From Acanthornis magna (taxonomy: Eukaryota; Chordata; Aves; Passeriformes; Acanthizidae): a stretch of DNA of 64,000 nt. Position 1 is the stretch's first letter, and every line of letters starts with the position of its first letter. Position numbers and translations under genes: made by a program. The stretch lies in NCBI GenBank assembly GCA_036785705.1, contig JAWUZG010000001.1, positions 6,386,001-6,450,000 of the forward strand, given 5' to 3'. Positions 25,225-38,167 of this stretch are shown one piece after another. A model generated the notes under the pieces. The model made no database searches and was not told the origin of the DNA. It saw only the letters and a list, made by a program, of their open reading frames with translations.

Positions 25225-25930
25225 ACACAATGACTGAGGTTAGAAAGGACATCAGTAGTTTATTTAGTCCAACCTCCTGTTCAAAGTAAGGTCCATGAAC
25301 CATACCAGGTTGCTCAGCACTTTGACATCTGGTTTTGAAAGCCTCCATGAACAGAGGCTGCATAACATCTGTGGACAACTTATTCCAATCCTTCAAAGTC
25401 CTCATGGAGAAAAAAGTTCTCCATATATTCAGTTTAAACTTATGTCTGCAGTTTCTTGTCCTCTCAGTGGGCATCACTTTGAAGTGCCTGGCTGTCTTCT
25501 CAATTATATCATACATAACATTAGGATTCTGTTAGTCTCCTGAAGCAGACTGCTGCATGCTGAACCATCCTCTTTCCCTCCTCTTCTCGTCACAAGGGAG
25601 TTTTTCTAGCCTCTAATCATCTTTCTTTCCTTTTACTGAGCTTTCTTCAATTTTTCACTCTCTTTTTGGTACTGGGACAATGATACTGGATGCAGTGTGT
25701 TAGATGCAGTCTAATGACTACTGGGTAAAAGTGCTCAATTGCATCTACTGGCTGTGGACCTTTTAAAACAGTCCAAGGTACTCAGATGTTCTTTCTAGCC
25801 AGAGTGCCGTATCCACCATGTTTAGCAGTGAGCCCACGTTTTTCTTGTCCAGACCTTTTCTTGCATATTTAGCATAGAAACTATTCTTGTTGCCCTTGAT
25901 ATCCCTTGCCAGTGTCAATCCTAGCTAAGC
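25225..25930 (-). mobile_element. CR1 retrotransposon (antisense, diverged)
   Basis: The first 300 bases follow an antisense CR1 3' end: TTAGAAAGGACATCAGTAG, GTCCAACCTCCTGTTCAAAG, CCAGGTTGCTCAGCACTTTGACATCTGG, GGACAACTTATTCCAATCC and CTCATGGAGAAAAAAGTTCTCC. Further in come the body phrases GGTACTGGGACAATGATACTGGATGCAG and GTCTAATGACTACTGGGTAAAAGTGCTCAATTGC. Divergence is high and no coding frame survives. The inner boundary near 25930 is approximate. Confidence 0.85.
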
Positions 25931-28900
25931 TTTGCTTTTCCTAGACAGATGGCTGTGCAGTGTTTCTAAATTCCTTCTCTGTAGCCTGTCTAATTAGAAA
26001 GTTAGCTCTGGAGTAGAGGCAGGGTTCAGAGGTCCAGGCACCCTGTTCTGTGTGTGTAGCTGGTTGCTCTAATGACATAATCTTATTGCAAACACTATAT
26101 GCAGGAATATTTTGGAAGACAGCTAGCAAGTGCAAAGAAATACAGAAATATGCCCTTTACAGTGCTCTTTGGGGTTTCACGTTTACATATAATAATGCAA
26201 ACCTTTTTTGACAGTCTCCTGGTCCAGGCATAGATTGTGCCTGTTATGGCAGTTTATGTTTCTGATAGCCATAAGAAACCATCTCAGCTTCTCGGAGATG
26301 ATAAAGCTATTGCCACTGTGAGTCAAATTTACGTGAAAGTTAATGCAGTTGTCCATCTAAACTTTATGATAATGTCTTGTTCTTCTGTGCTGAGCTACTT
26401 GGCACCATTGTATCTGTCACATTTAATAAAGATATATTCATCTTTAACTTTATTTTATGTAGGAATTGCCAGACTTAGCATGTCAACACATCACATTGTA
26501 TCATTGCTATGAGGTCGGGTTGGTTTACCATAGCAAAGAGTTTGTCCTTCAATATTTCAAATAGTGTGAGTTATTGTGTTTATCACTATTCATAACAATA
26601 CTTATTTTCCTATTATTATATATGATTAGAATTCTGACAGATGTTCCAAGGTTTCCTGACAGAAGTGTTACTACATGCTACTATTTTAAATGACTGCTTA
26701 TTTGCATTTGTTTTTTCATTATCTCTAATAGATGATGACATAACATAGTGGGGGGAGAAATTATGTTAAACCATTGTTGGTTGTGAAAGAGACAGTCTTA
26801 ATGTGGTAAACACAAAATTATCTTGACAAGCCAAAGAGACTCTGTAATATTCAGCTCTATAGCTCATTCTTAGGAAAGGAAAAAAAAAATCTTTAGACCC
26901 TAATACCTTGATATTTGTGAAGTTTTAATTTTTGTGTAAGCTGAAGGCAGAAGCATTTATTTATTACTGGTCTGTAGGTATAGTTTGACTAGAAGTTGTT
27001 ATTTCTGTGTGGATTGAATATATATTTTTATTTTGAGGTTTAAACCCCAGATTAGAATCAGTCTAGGGGGTTGGATTATGTGTAATAGCCAGAAGCGGTG
27101 ACATCCATGGTCTTTTCTGTAAAAGTCTGTGACCAGTCCAGCGCCACGTGGCTGAAACTACTGACTCGGAGTAGGAATGAAATGTTTGGTAAGGCTCGAA
27201 AGTTGAGTGTCTTCCTCTGCACCAGGGCACAGCCAAGCACCATAATGCCACTTTTGCTACAGCTCAGCTGGAGGAAGGGCAGGAGCTAGAGGTGTATTTC
27301 CCACAAAATCTGGTCCCAGGCTTAGATTTACAAATTGCCTTGGCAGCTGTTGACTATCCTTCATTTATAAAAGGTAAGATCACCCTGAATACATATGAGT
27401 ACCACACTGAAAAGTTAGTCAGCAGGTATGACTAGGTAGCCCCAAATCTGTGTTCACTCAGTAATTTTTCCTGTTATGTCATCAGATAATTTTTCTTTAT
27501 GCAAGAAGATAGCTATTAGAATTATCATAGAAAAAATATGTAACATTTCTATGTGAACCTCTGAGCCATTATAAGTCAGACAGCAGATTACAGCCCATCA
27601 TTTGTTCTCATTTAAAACAGTATTTGGAACTCTTGATTCTAAAACTGACCATCCATGGTCAATGTTTTGCATTTTCTCTTTTCAGTTATTGACTTGACTG
27701 TTTGGTCTGCCAGCTCTGTTTGATTTCCATTTTGTTCAGCACAACCCTAGATGTGTTTTTTTAAATGCTATTGAAATATGAATTATGACAACAGCTTTTA
27801 AAATAGGAATTGTTAAAATCTAGGAAGTCTCCATCTGCTTGTATATCAGTATACAGAATATTTGCTGCCTAATGCCTGGTGTTCAGTAAAAAGAACATTT
27901 TTTGGTTGTTTCCATATGTCCTGTGCTGGCCTAGCAAGGAAAAAAAAATCATCAGAAATTATTAGGAATCTGTCTTTGGGAGATTACAACCTCTATTTTG
28001 TAGAGCAAAGATGTCTGTAGGTTTTCGGAAATGTTCATTTTAGCATTTCATTATGTGCATTTATCTGAAATGAATATGCAGATCAGTTTTGTTTGTTTAT
28101 TCCCATTGTTGGATACTATAATGCTTTTGCATAAAGAGGTGCTGTATAATAAATAGCTTGCTGGAAAAGGAAAAGCTGATCTTACTGTCAAAAAGAGGAG
28201 TTTAACTAAACATTACTGTGCTGTAAACATAAATTCTAGCACACATTCTGGGAGGGGAAGTAGTGGGCATATGAATCCTAGATTAGCTAGAATTCTGGTG
28301 TGCTGTAATGCTAGAGTGATGGGCTGAAAGGCCAAGAAGTCTTTGGCAATTTATTCTTGCTTTACACAAAACATATGTTTTTGTGACTGTTGTTCAAAAA
28401 TAGACTTATATGTTGGAAGGGCTCCCAAGAAGTTGTAACAATTACTTTATATATAAGCAAAGAGAAGACCTCTAGAAACAGAGAAAAATATATTTTCAGT
28501 CTGTTTTCTTGAGAATGAGTTTAAGATTAGCTTTTGTAAGATTCTCTGAGTATCCATTGAACATAAATAGCATAGACCTCTTGAGGTAAACAATTCTCAC
28601 TGCAAACTGAACATAGTTAATTTTAGGGAATCAGAAGAGGCACAGGACCGAGCACAACTATTGCAACAAAACAATGAGAATTGGTGATAATATGCTATTT
28701 ATCCACTGTTATGACATGAGGAAATACTACCAGAAATGCCATGGAAATCAAGAAAAAAATAGATGCCATTTATATAATAGAGGTTGTCTCAGCATGGATA
28801 AGACTGTATGGTTTGTGTTAAATGCTTTAGACTAATTGAAAAAAGTGATTTCTTCTGCCTGTGAACAGTGTAATTGAAGATGATCTCTTTGTTTAAATCT

Positions 28901-31900
28901 TCTCTGAGGCATGGCTGAGCAAAGAGCAGAAAAGTGCCATCACTTGTAGAGGAAGGACTCAGATTCATGAGCAAACCACTTTCTCTTTTACTGTTCTGAA
29001 GATTCATGTGCCACCAAATTTTGATTGGTGACACTGTTCTTTGGGTTTGTTTTGGTTTTTTTCTCATTAATAGTAGGCAAAGTCTTCATTTATTTCCATT
29101 CTTTTACCTACTAATTATAACATAGTCAAAGATTCTTATTTAAATAATTTATTGTTAGAATTTAGTCTTGCTTCAAAGTGATCTGGGAAATAAAGTAACT
29201 GAAAAACAGAACTCAAGCTTTCTGCAGCCAACCACTGACCATCTTTGACATCATATAGAGCCCTCATCCTAGTACCATATTAACTAAAACATCTTGGGAA
29301 ACAGAATGGGTTTTCATTGAATCAGCACCTAAAGAATTACTTGGAAAAAACCCATTTCTTAATATTATCTCTTCCATACGTTACAAAGACTTGTCTTTGC
29401 CTTTTTTCACAAAATATGACAAGACTAGGCTGAAGAAGATGGAAATTTGCACTCCAGGTATTAAGGTCAAATAAAATGAATCACTTGCAAAGTGGGTCTT
29501 TAGTCAAATCACTTGATCTGAACACTGCTGCCTTTTTTTAAAGTTCACCTTTAGAGTGAGATGCAATCTTTGTGCTTGGCACTACTTCTTTTTATATGGT
29601 TGTGGAGACATTACAAAGGTTTCTTTCTCTAGTCTTCTGCTTTCTCTTTGTATGTTATGTTTTTCTAATGTGGAGAAGGAAAAGGTATCTTCAGGTTTAT
29701 TACTTTCTCCCTTAATTTAGCTAATGTTGATATTGCAGCTGGATGAAAGCATTCCTATGTTAATAGCTACATTTATTGCAGTTTTATGCATTAGCAATGG
29801 TAAATAATCGCCCCAAGACAGCATCTGTTCTCATTTGTCTAGTTTCATTTATGTTAATGTATAAATTGAACTTCTGATAATCACTTATCTACTTTAAAAC
29901 TTTCTTCTGTGTGTTGTACTACTGGTTTTAGTTGCCAAATTATGTATCTAGCTAAGGATCTTTAACTTCTAGATCAGCAACAAACACAAGTCTCGGAAGA
30001 AAGTTCTCGAAATAGCTCTTCCTCTGCTCTGTCTGTGCTATGTCTGTCACTGCACTGTATTCCAGCATGGGATATATTCAGCCTGTTTTATCACATTTCT
30101 TGTAGCTGCTGTTACATACTGTCAGATCTTGGTTTCATGCTAACAATTTTCCAAGCTTTTATGGATGTATTAATTTGTTGCTTCTTTTAATTAAAACCGC
30201 TGGCTCTTCACAGGAATATTCTTTCGTACAAGCACTTGTTTTTGCCTGCATATGTGAGTGGGGCTAAACTGAGTGTCTCAGGGACTGGTCAGGTGTAGCT
30301 GTAGTTTATTCCCTGCTTGCTGCTCTGCCAATGTGTCTTAACTCTAGGAAAGGTCAGTGTGGGAGTGGATACTTTTTTCATCCTGCCATTTCTTTTGTTT
30401 TCTGAGGAGACTCCTAAACCATATCAACTGCGTGTGCCTTTGACCATGTTCCTGGCTCTAGGACTGGAGTTTTACCTCATATTTCCCAACAGCTTTTGCA
30501 AAACATCTCTTCCTTTGTGATACTGATGTGTGGTGGGATGAGACAATAACAATTTATACCTAGTTTTACCAGTTCAGTTATAAAAATGATCTCTCTTACT
30601 GCAACTGAATTACAATGAAATGTGATCTTTAAATTCAGCCATCCTTTTAGCCAATGTGGCAAATGTGGCAAGTGTGGCTATGGTCCAAGAAAAACACTAT
30701 GAAATTATATCCTTGACAGATGCTTCAGCAGAGTCAGTGACTAATCTTCATTTTAACTTAGCCTTCCTTACGCCAATGCAGCTCCATTAATGATTATATA
30801 ATTGTGAATATGAAGCAAGACTTACACTTAGAGAGAACTGGACCCATCTAAATGCATTTTGTATATTTTCCATGCAGCTGAAGTTCTGACAAGTGGACTA
30901 TTAGCTGTCATTGTACCCAGGAGAACGGCGTGACTCATGGGAATTTCAGAGATCCTGAGGGTCTTGTCTGTGTTTGGTTCCCTGTATTCCTTTCCCTTAC
31001 TTTAATCATCTGAAACACATTGACCTTCACATGAATTTTTCAATGTAAGCTTTTTTTGGGATGTTTCATTTTTGCTTCATTCTCACTTCAAATGTGGCAA
31101 AGGTGTTAATAACACCTTAAAAAGAGTGTTCTGTAATTTGTCCCAGTTTCTTTAAATCTATTTTCATCTCTTCATGAACATTTTCATGTTCTTTATCTTT
31201 TGACTGGTCTTGTTTTTAAATCTAATAACATCTCAATTCTGACTCTACCTGAATTTTTCTTTGCTCTGTTTCTGTGAGTCAAATTGCATTGCTCTTCTGG
31301 GTTGCATGTGGGGAGGACTGGTTACTGCTGCTGCTGCCAGACTTTACACAGCATTTTGTACACTTGTAGCTAAGTAGTAGTATGAACTTAAATATAATTG
31401 TTTTTGCACTATCCTATTTATAGTTATTAAGCTGCAGCAGATGGGTAAATTCTCCACCTGTTCTTACTGCTGTATCCAGCTGTTTCAGTGATAACTATAA
31501 TTGATCAACATGGGAATAAGTCACAGGCAAGCACAAAAGTATAAAAGCCATTTTGGTTTGGATTAAGGGAAGAGTAAAGGAAATCAAAGATGCCCTGAAG
31601 TTCCACATCAGGGCCTTTTCCACTTGAAGTATCTCTTCATATGGTCTGTGATACTGAAATCAAGACAGAGAACTTGGATTCTATTCCCAGTTTCTGCAGC
31701 TTTGTCCTGTGACAGCAGGCAGCTGAGCTAAGCCAGCGTTGCTGAGAGCTTTGAGTGTCTGAACAAAGTCACTGCTTCTTGCCTCTATTTCCCAGTTCCT
31801 GTATTATTGTGGCTTCTTGCAGCTCAGTAGAAGTGATGATGTGATACCTGGTTCATCTCCATATCCCATCTCTATTTTCTCCATCTACATTTCACACCAA

Positions 31901-33249
31901 TCTTGAGTTTTGATATTGGAAGTATCAAAGAGGAATTTTTTTCTTTGTATTATCAAATGTATGGGTGTTATGTGTGGAAATAAAACTTTCCTGAGCCTGC
32001 CTAGGGCTCTGGGATAGTGCCTATTCCCCTGACTATTATCCTTCATCTCCAGCTCAGAAGACAGTAAATGCTGTGTATCTTTTTCCGTACTTGGTACTAA
32101 CAACATAATCCCACCATTGCTGGATTGAATACATTCTTCTATAAATCATTCAGTTTAGAAAGACCAAGTACTGAAATACTGTGTGTTGCTTTGGAAGATG
32201 CATGAAGAACATAGGCTTGCAATTCGAGCTTCAATTTATTGTTTTAGCTGGAACTGTAATGGCTAATGTCCATAAAATTCATCCAGATGTATTCAGTAAT
32301 TCTAGGTTGATTTCCTGGATTGTTATACATAACCTTAATTCATAACTTTAATATAATTGTAAAATAAGTAATGCATGCTTTACTATTGGCTTGAAGGATA
32401 TAGGTGTAAAAGTTCCTTGCATTATTAAATTGTAGATAGGATCCTTGTGGGACTGAAGAAAGTTTCAGTGTTATTTTACTTCAGTTTGTCTGTTTCCCTG
32501 AGGTCAGGTTATACAGTTTCTCATTAGATTTGTCCTTTCATGGTAGAAAATAATCTGCCTTATTTTCCTGGAGGCAAAGCATTACGGGAGAAGCTCCCCA
32601 TCTGATGTAGTAATCCTTGATTGAAAAGCTTTGTCTAATAGCAACTGTCCAAAATTCAGGTGTTATCTGACTCACACTGAGCCTCCCTTCACTATGAGCA
32701 CAACTGCGAATTTCTCATGGAGCTGTCAATAGAATTTAAATAACTTATTGTCACCTGGGATTGATTTTTGGGATTGACATAGGAAAAGCTGCACAGATAC
32801 AAGTTGGTTATTTTATGCTCATGTATACATGTGCATATTGGAGGGGGACAATACTCTTCCTAAAACATTTTTAATTTGTATATATTTATAATGACTCATA
32901 TGCCCTGTGAAAGCAATATTGATATGCTTAGTCTTCTGTTGCATACAGACTACAATGCACAGTGTTTCAATTAAAAAAATGGGAAGACACTCAAGCCAAA
33001 TGGGCAATAGTACTCAAATCTTTGATAAGTATAGTTACAAAATCCTATTGCTAGCCTATTTTGTTGACAGAAATTTTGTTTTGAACTTGTGGGTATGCAC
33101 ATGACATCTGTATCTGAGACTCTATCACTTGGGACATCCAGCAAAGCTACCTCAGTTCCTAGCAAAATCAGTGTAGTTTGAAGTATCACTGTCTAATTTT
33201 TAGCAGCCAGTCAGAGTAGGGTAATGAGAACTAAACTCAAATCTTTAAA
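25931..33249 (+). other. PCLO: PCLO downstream intron, third segment
   Basis: This is intronic sequence without recognisable exons. A slightly GC-richer patch near 27060-27300 has short open frames on both strands but no family resemblance. A tiny tandem (AATGTGGCA/AGTGTGGC) sits at about 30652-30678. Nothing else stands out. Confidence 0.75.
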
Positions 33250-33740
33250 ATGCCCTTCATCCCACCCCTCTCTTCTTCAGTCTCAGCTTCACTCCTGAAT
33301 TCTCTCTGTCTTTTCGCTAGTGACACAGAAGGATGGAGAATGGGGATTGTGCTTAGTTCATCACCTACGGTCTCTGTCACTACATTCTCCTCATGGGAAG
33401 AGCTTCTCTCACTCTTCCCCTGCTCCAGCATGGGGTCCCTCCCACAGGAGACAGTCCTTCCCAAACTGCTTCAACATGTGTCCCACATATTCTCACTTCC
33501 TTCCTCTGGCTGCAGATGCTCTGGCGCAGTAATTTTTTCCATTCTTAAATACGTTATCCCAGCGTCTCTGCCACTGTCGCTGATGGGCTCAGCTTTGGCC
33601 ATCTGGGAACTGGCTGGCATTGGTTCTATCAGACACGGGGAAAGCTTCTGGTCGCTTCTTACAGAAGCCACTCCTGTAGCCCCCACCTTCTGCAAAGACC
33701 TTGCCATGCAAAGTGAATACATCCTGTTAGTGTTGCTGAG
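33250..33740 (+). mobile_element. Avian dispersed repeat, probably ERV/LTR-derived
   Basis: This block is GC-richer than its surroundings. Phrases such as GCTCCAGCATGGGGTCCCTCCCACAGGAGACAGTCCTTCCCAAACTGCT, TCTTAAATACGTTATCCCAGCGTCTCTGCCACTGTCGCTGATGGGCTC, GGGAAAGCTTCTGGTCGCTTCTTACAGAAGCCAC and CTTGCCATGCAAA match wording I recognise from a repeat present at many loci in bird genomes. I believe it is endogenous-retrovirus related, but I cannot assign a named family or prove the class. It carries a 180-codon open frame on the + strand that resembles no protein domain, so I do not call it a gene. No paired LTRs or target duplications are evident. Confidence 0.55.
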
Positions 33741-34559
33741 AACCTCCTTCATTTCATTCAATGCCCTAACAATTCTTGACTTTAACTAGACCTTGAGAGA
33801 TCTAATGATCTAGAGACATTCATCAGCTTTGGTAGGGATGATATGCAGAAGGATATGACATATACAACTGGGACTGAAAATTAATTTGTGCACCCCAGGC
33901 CTCTGGGCTCCAACTCCTTCAGCATGCAACCAAGTATTTCCTGATAGTTCAGGAGTGTGAAAGAGCTTTAAGTATACTGAGATGGGAAAGAAAGAGTGCA
34001 AATAGTGATTAACAGAAGCAGTAAAGTGGGAGAGAATCTGGAATAAAAAGCAGCAGAAAGCAAAAAGATGATGTGATTTCTGTGTGTACAGCCAAGAGTA
34101 AAAAAACTCCAACAAGCAAAACAGCCCTGATTGTGACTAACCTCTCACTGTGGTTACTATCAGGTATTTCAGTGTGGGGTCTAAGAAACTGAGATGATGG
34201 TTACAGAATTCTCTGTGCATCAGGGACAGATTAATTTTCTTGAGCGCATGTGCTAGTGCTAGCTTATGGCTGAGCTAGCAGAGTTTGTATCTCACTGTGC
34301 ACATTGCTTTTGTAACTAACAGAAAAGAAACATTAATATTTTGTGCATGTAAAAATCTTCTTTAAAGCTTGATAGTGTCCTCTGCTAGTGTATTAGCTAG
34401 ATTACCTTTTTGAAATTTACTGAGTACCAGGCTGTGTTCTGCATTTCATGAGGTGAGCCTTTATTTCTGCTGTTTGATAAAGTGTAAATTAGAGTGCATA
34501 GCACTTCTTTTTTTGCCTAGAGAATAAGCTGCAGGCAACTTTCTAGTATGGGCACAAAT

Positions 34560-34830
34560 GATTTTTGCCACAGTAAGGGAGGCCAGAGGAAGAGCAGGAG
34601 GCAAGAGTGAGAGCAGCCCTGTGCTGCACCCCTGGGGAGCTGCTCCCTGTGCTGGAGAAGGGGATGTGCAGGGGGAGAGGGGCACCAGCAGTAGCCGTGA
34701 CTTGCCCAGCTAGTGGCCCAAGGTCACTGGCGGGGGCTCCAGGGCAATGCTGCAGCTCCTGGCAGCCTTTTGCCAAGGAAATCTGTTGGTTTTGCCTGTG
34801 CAGCTGGGTCCCACTGTTCCTGATCATTTT
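34560..34830. other. GC-richer block of unknown origin
   Basis: In an otherwise AT-rich intron, about 270 bases are markedly G/C-rich, with CTGGGGAGCTGCTCCCTGTG and GGGGCTCCAGGGC phrases. Both strands are open for 75-105 codons, but the translations look like low-complexity chance frames. It could be a fragment of a transposable element. I cannot name one. Confidence 0.4.
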
Positions 34831-36504
34831 GTATTGATTGTTTACATGTTTACATGTGTACATGTACTCAGCTCCTTTTTAACCAATCCCAGCCCCATCA
34901 AAGGCTCTGTCTTTTGGAGTCTTTACATCCACTGGAACTTATTTATTTTTATTCACCTGTTTCTGGACTATGGCTGTCTGTTAGTTCCTAGTTTTGGAGC
35001 CCAGAATGCTGACAGGAGTTTTCACGTACTGGTCGTCATTGCCTCCAATATCACAAATGGTGTTACCTGCAACTTTATGGCAGCTTTGCCATCAACTTTT
35101 TGTTTTTTCTCCCGTTAGCTATGTACTGGTGGGGAGACAATGATCATTCAGATGCCATTACTAATTTTCAGCTTTATTTTCTGGGTGTTTTGAAATTAAT
35201 TTGAAGCCTGATAATGTTTATTTATTCTGCACCATCTTCAGGGATATTCTGGAACAGATTTAGAAATCTGTGTTTTCGTTATCTTGACTTGCACCTTGCA
35301 AGCACTGCCCTACCCCTTTTGAATAGTTTTGATATTTAAGCTCCCAATTTTGGGTGATGCAGTTTTCATTTGATATAAAAAGAACAGATTTATTCTTGCA
35401 TATGCTGTGAACTTCATTTTACTTTGCATTCTCTATTTTATTAAGTACTTCTGCTATGCCTGGCAGCCTTTCCAAGATGTGATTAGAAGGGAAGTAAAGT
35501 AGTGTTTGACTGGGATATTTTACAATCTCAGATTTCATTTGAATATATATTTTGTATTTTCAAATGTGAACAAAGCAGTATAATTGAGCACAAAAGTGTA
35601 CAGTTTTATATTCCTTATAAACTGCTAGATGTTCCCCTTGTTTTTTTTATTATCTGTAGGTAATTAGATGGTGGATTACCAAAAAAACATTTCTCATTGG
35701 ACTATCGTTATCTTCAGGAGTTAAATTTTGACTATGTGTAAGTGTAATATTTCTGACTTGACATTTAATAACATGATATAGACATTTATAAATCAGGTGG
35801 ATATTAAATGATCATCCATGGAGTGATTGATTATTGAGTAACATAATCTGCTATTGGCTTTAACAGCTGAGTACAGTGATTTATAATACAAAGAGATATT
35901 TTTCTTGGCAAGGAAATAGCCAGGGTGCCATGCTGCTATATTTTCCTTTTCTTGATTTCTTTCAATCTGAACCATACAATTGGAGATACAAGTTTTTCTA
36001 TTAATTCATAAAATAGATGTTCTGATTTTTAATTTGAAGCATTTATCAAGTAAATAATTATTAGCACTTGCATAATAGATCAGGAAAGTGAGATGCTCAA
36101 CATCAAGCTAGGACTGTAGCTGGGACGCTGAAATTTTACATGCTTGGGGATCAACAGTTCTCAAGGCACAGAAATAATGAATATTTAATGACTTGAAACC
36201 CCAGTAATACATTATATACAAGTTTTATTTAAACATTATTTTTATCCAAGCTATTTTATACCATACCTTGCTCTTTTATTCATAAATACACTTCTGTAAT
36301 TTTTTTGTTGCAATTAATCTTTTTGCACAGTCTGTTCCCAGAAATAAGTTAGAGATTTGACAGGATTTGTATTTGTTGAGATGTTTAAGTTGAAGCAGTA
36401 CTACTTATTGCCTAATCCCAAAGAGAAGTAAAACACCTCAGAATGTTACTGACATGACTTTTCTCCATAAACTTGTGGCAAATGAGATCATTTGTCTACT
36501 TAAT

Positions 36505-36532
36505 AAGATTCTATGATTCCATGATAATCATC
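36505..36532 (+). mobile_element. possible CR1 3'-terminal repeat scrap
   Basis: GATTCTATGATTCCATGAT reads as two copies of the 8-base ATTCTATG-type unit that ends CR1 elements. No clear CR1 body precedes it, so it may be a very short, heavily 5'-truncated copy, or chance. Confidence 0.3.
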
Positions 36533-37029
36533 TTTCAGTACTGGTCATCAGATTCAGTCTAACCCCAAAAATTTATTGAAGGAGATGTATGATATGGGTC
36601 AGTGCAGTCCTAGATAGGATGAGGGGATCTCTGTTATATATTTTATAGTTGTCGTACAATTCTTTGGGATGAGGCAGTTGTGAGCAATTCCAGCAATGTT
36701 GCTATTGGAATTAAGGTAAGTTGTCATTTTCTATTAAATATCTATACATTGCTGTAAGCTAATAGCAAACAACCTATTGATTGTGCTTCTTCCTTAACTG
36801 GAATGGCAATAGTGATAATACAAGCTGAGTTAAGGAAATAGTTATGTGCTTTCTGCTCGGTTTTCACACTGAGCCTAATAGGTATAGTTCAGAGGCTTCC
36901 CCAAAATCATGCATTTCTTGTTGAGTACATTTCTGTCAGCATTTGAGAATTTAAAAAAAGGGGAATGTTTTAATCAGTGAGTTTTATCATTAAACAACAA
37001 AAACAAAACGAGAAAAAACATCCCTAGCC

Positions 37030-37092
37030 TCAAAAAAAAACCCCAAACCAAACCACCAAAACCCAAAAGGAAAGCCCCACAACCAAACCAAT
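37030..37092. repeat. A/C-rich low-complexity tract
   Basis: Nearly all bases are A or C (AAAAACCCCAAACC-type), with one short G-containing break. Similar tracts occur at 37575-37652 and 59351-59388. No unit length is regular enough for a tandem array. Confidence 0.8.
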
Positions 37093-37574
37093 AAAAATCT
37101 GCCTTTAAAGTATTAGCAGGAGTCTTGCTCCAAATGCAGTGGCTTGGTGTCAACTGTCTGACAGGCAATACCTCTAACCAGGAGATAAAGACCCTGTTAG
37201 ACAGTGCAAGGTGAAGGACGAGAGACCTTTCCTATAGACTGAACATTTTTGTTCCATTTTTTGCATTCAGGAACATGCAGAACTCAGAACTGGTGGGTTT
37301 TAGCCAGCTAGAGCTAGTCTTTATTACTTCTCCCTTAGAGAACAAATTCAAAAAAGGAAAGATGATGAAATTTGTTGTCATTATTTTCACTAAAAATCAC
37401 TTGGGAAAGCATGCAACAATTTATTAAAAGAACTAGGGAGAGAGAAAAGTTTCCTGCTTTTTGATTAGTTTTTTAAATTAGTGAACATTTGGTAAAACTG
37501 TTCCACTAAAACATGTGAATCAATTGATTATATTGGTTGAGGCTACATAATTTTTTGCTATTGCATTTCGTGGT

Positions 37575-37652
37575 CCTCCAAACCACCTCTCCCCTCCCCA
37601 CTTGCACCCCCCCCAAAAAAAACCCCCAAAAACAAACACCAAAACACCCAAA
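37575..37652. repeat. C-rich then A/C-rich low-complexity tract
   Basis: CCCCTCCCC and an eight-C run are followed by an eight-A run, a five-C run and ACACC-type sequence. The minus strand therefore holds several G runs of four or more. Apparent open frames on both strands here are products of composition. Confidence 0.85.
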
Positions 37653-38167
37653 GAATACCTCCCAGTCCAGAAGATTAAGTGGAAGAGTAATGTGGAATAG
37701 TGTCACAATTATTTATTTTCTGTAATTTGAAGGAATACAATTCAAAACCAAAGAAAACAAAACTGAGTATTTCTGTATGCACCTACCTCTTGCAGGGAAG
37801 TAACAGTTCCAGTCATGGAAACTGACTCTATGAATAATTTTCTTGGATGTTATAAAACCTACCTTATTTACAGGATGACTTTCTAGATGACAGTTGAAAG
37901 ATTGGTTTTAAGTAATCAAATAGTTCGATAAATAAATCAGCCTTGATTGAAAAAGAAACTTGAAATTGCATCAGGCAAACATGAACCCCCAGATTGTTAT
38001 CATTAGCACAAAATTGATATAAAGAGGTGAAATTAAATGAAATTAACAGCTCTTTAAAAAGACTTAAGAGGTTGTAGTAGAGAATGCTGCATGTTTTGCT
38101 TCTGTCAATAAAGGATTAGCTGAACTTCAGCATGATGTCTAAAGCTGTTGGAGTTGCGCTTACGTAG

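Noticed and set aside
27060..27300. GC-richer patch as a possible exon
   Set aside because: Short open frames on both strands, no acceptor/donor pair in a consistent frame, and no homology that I recognise.
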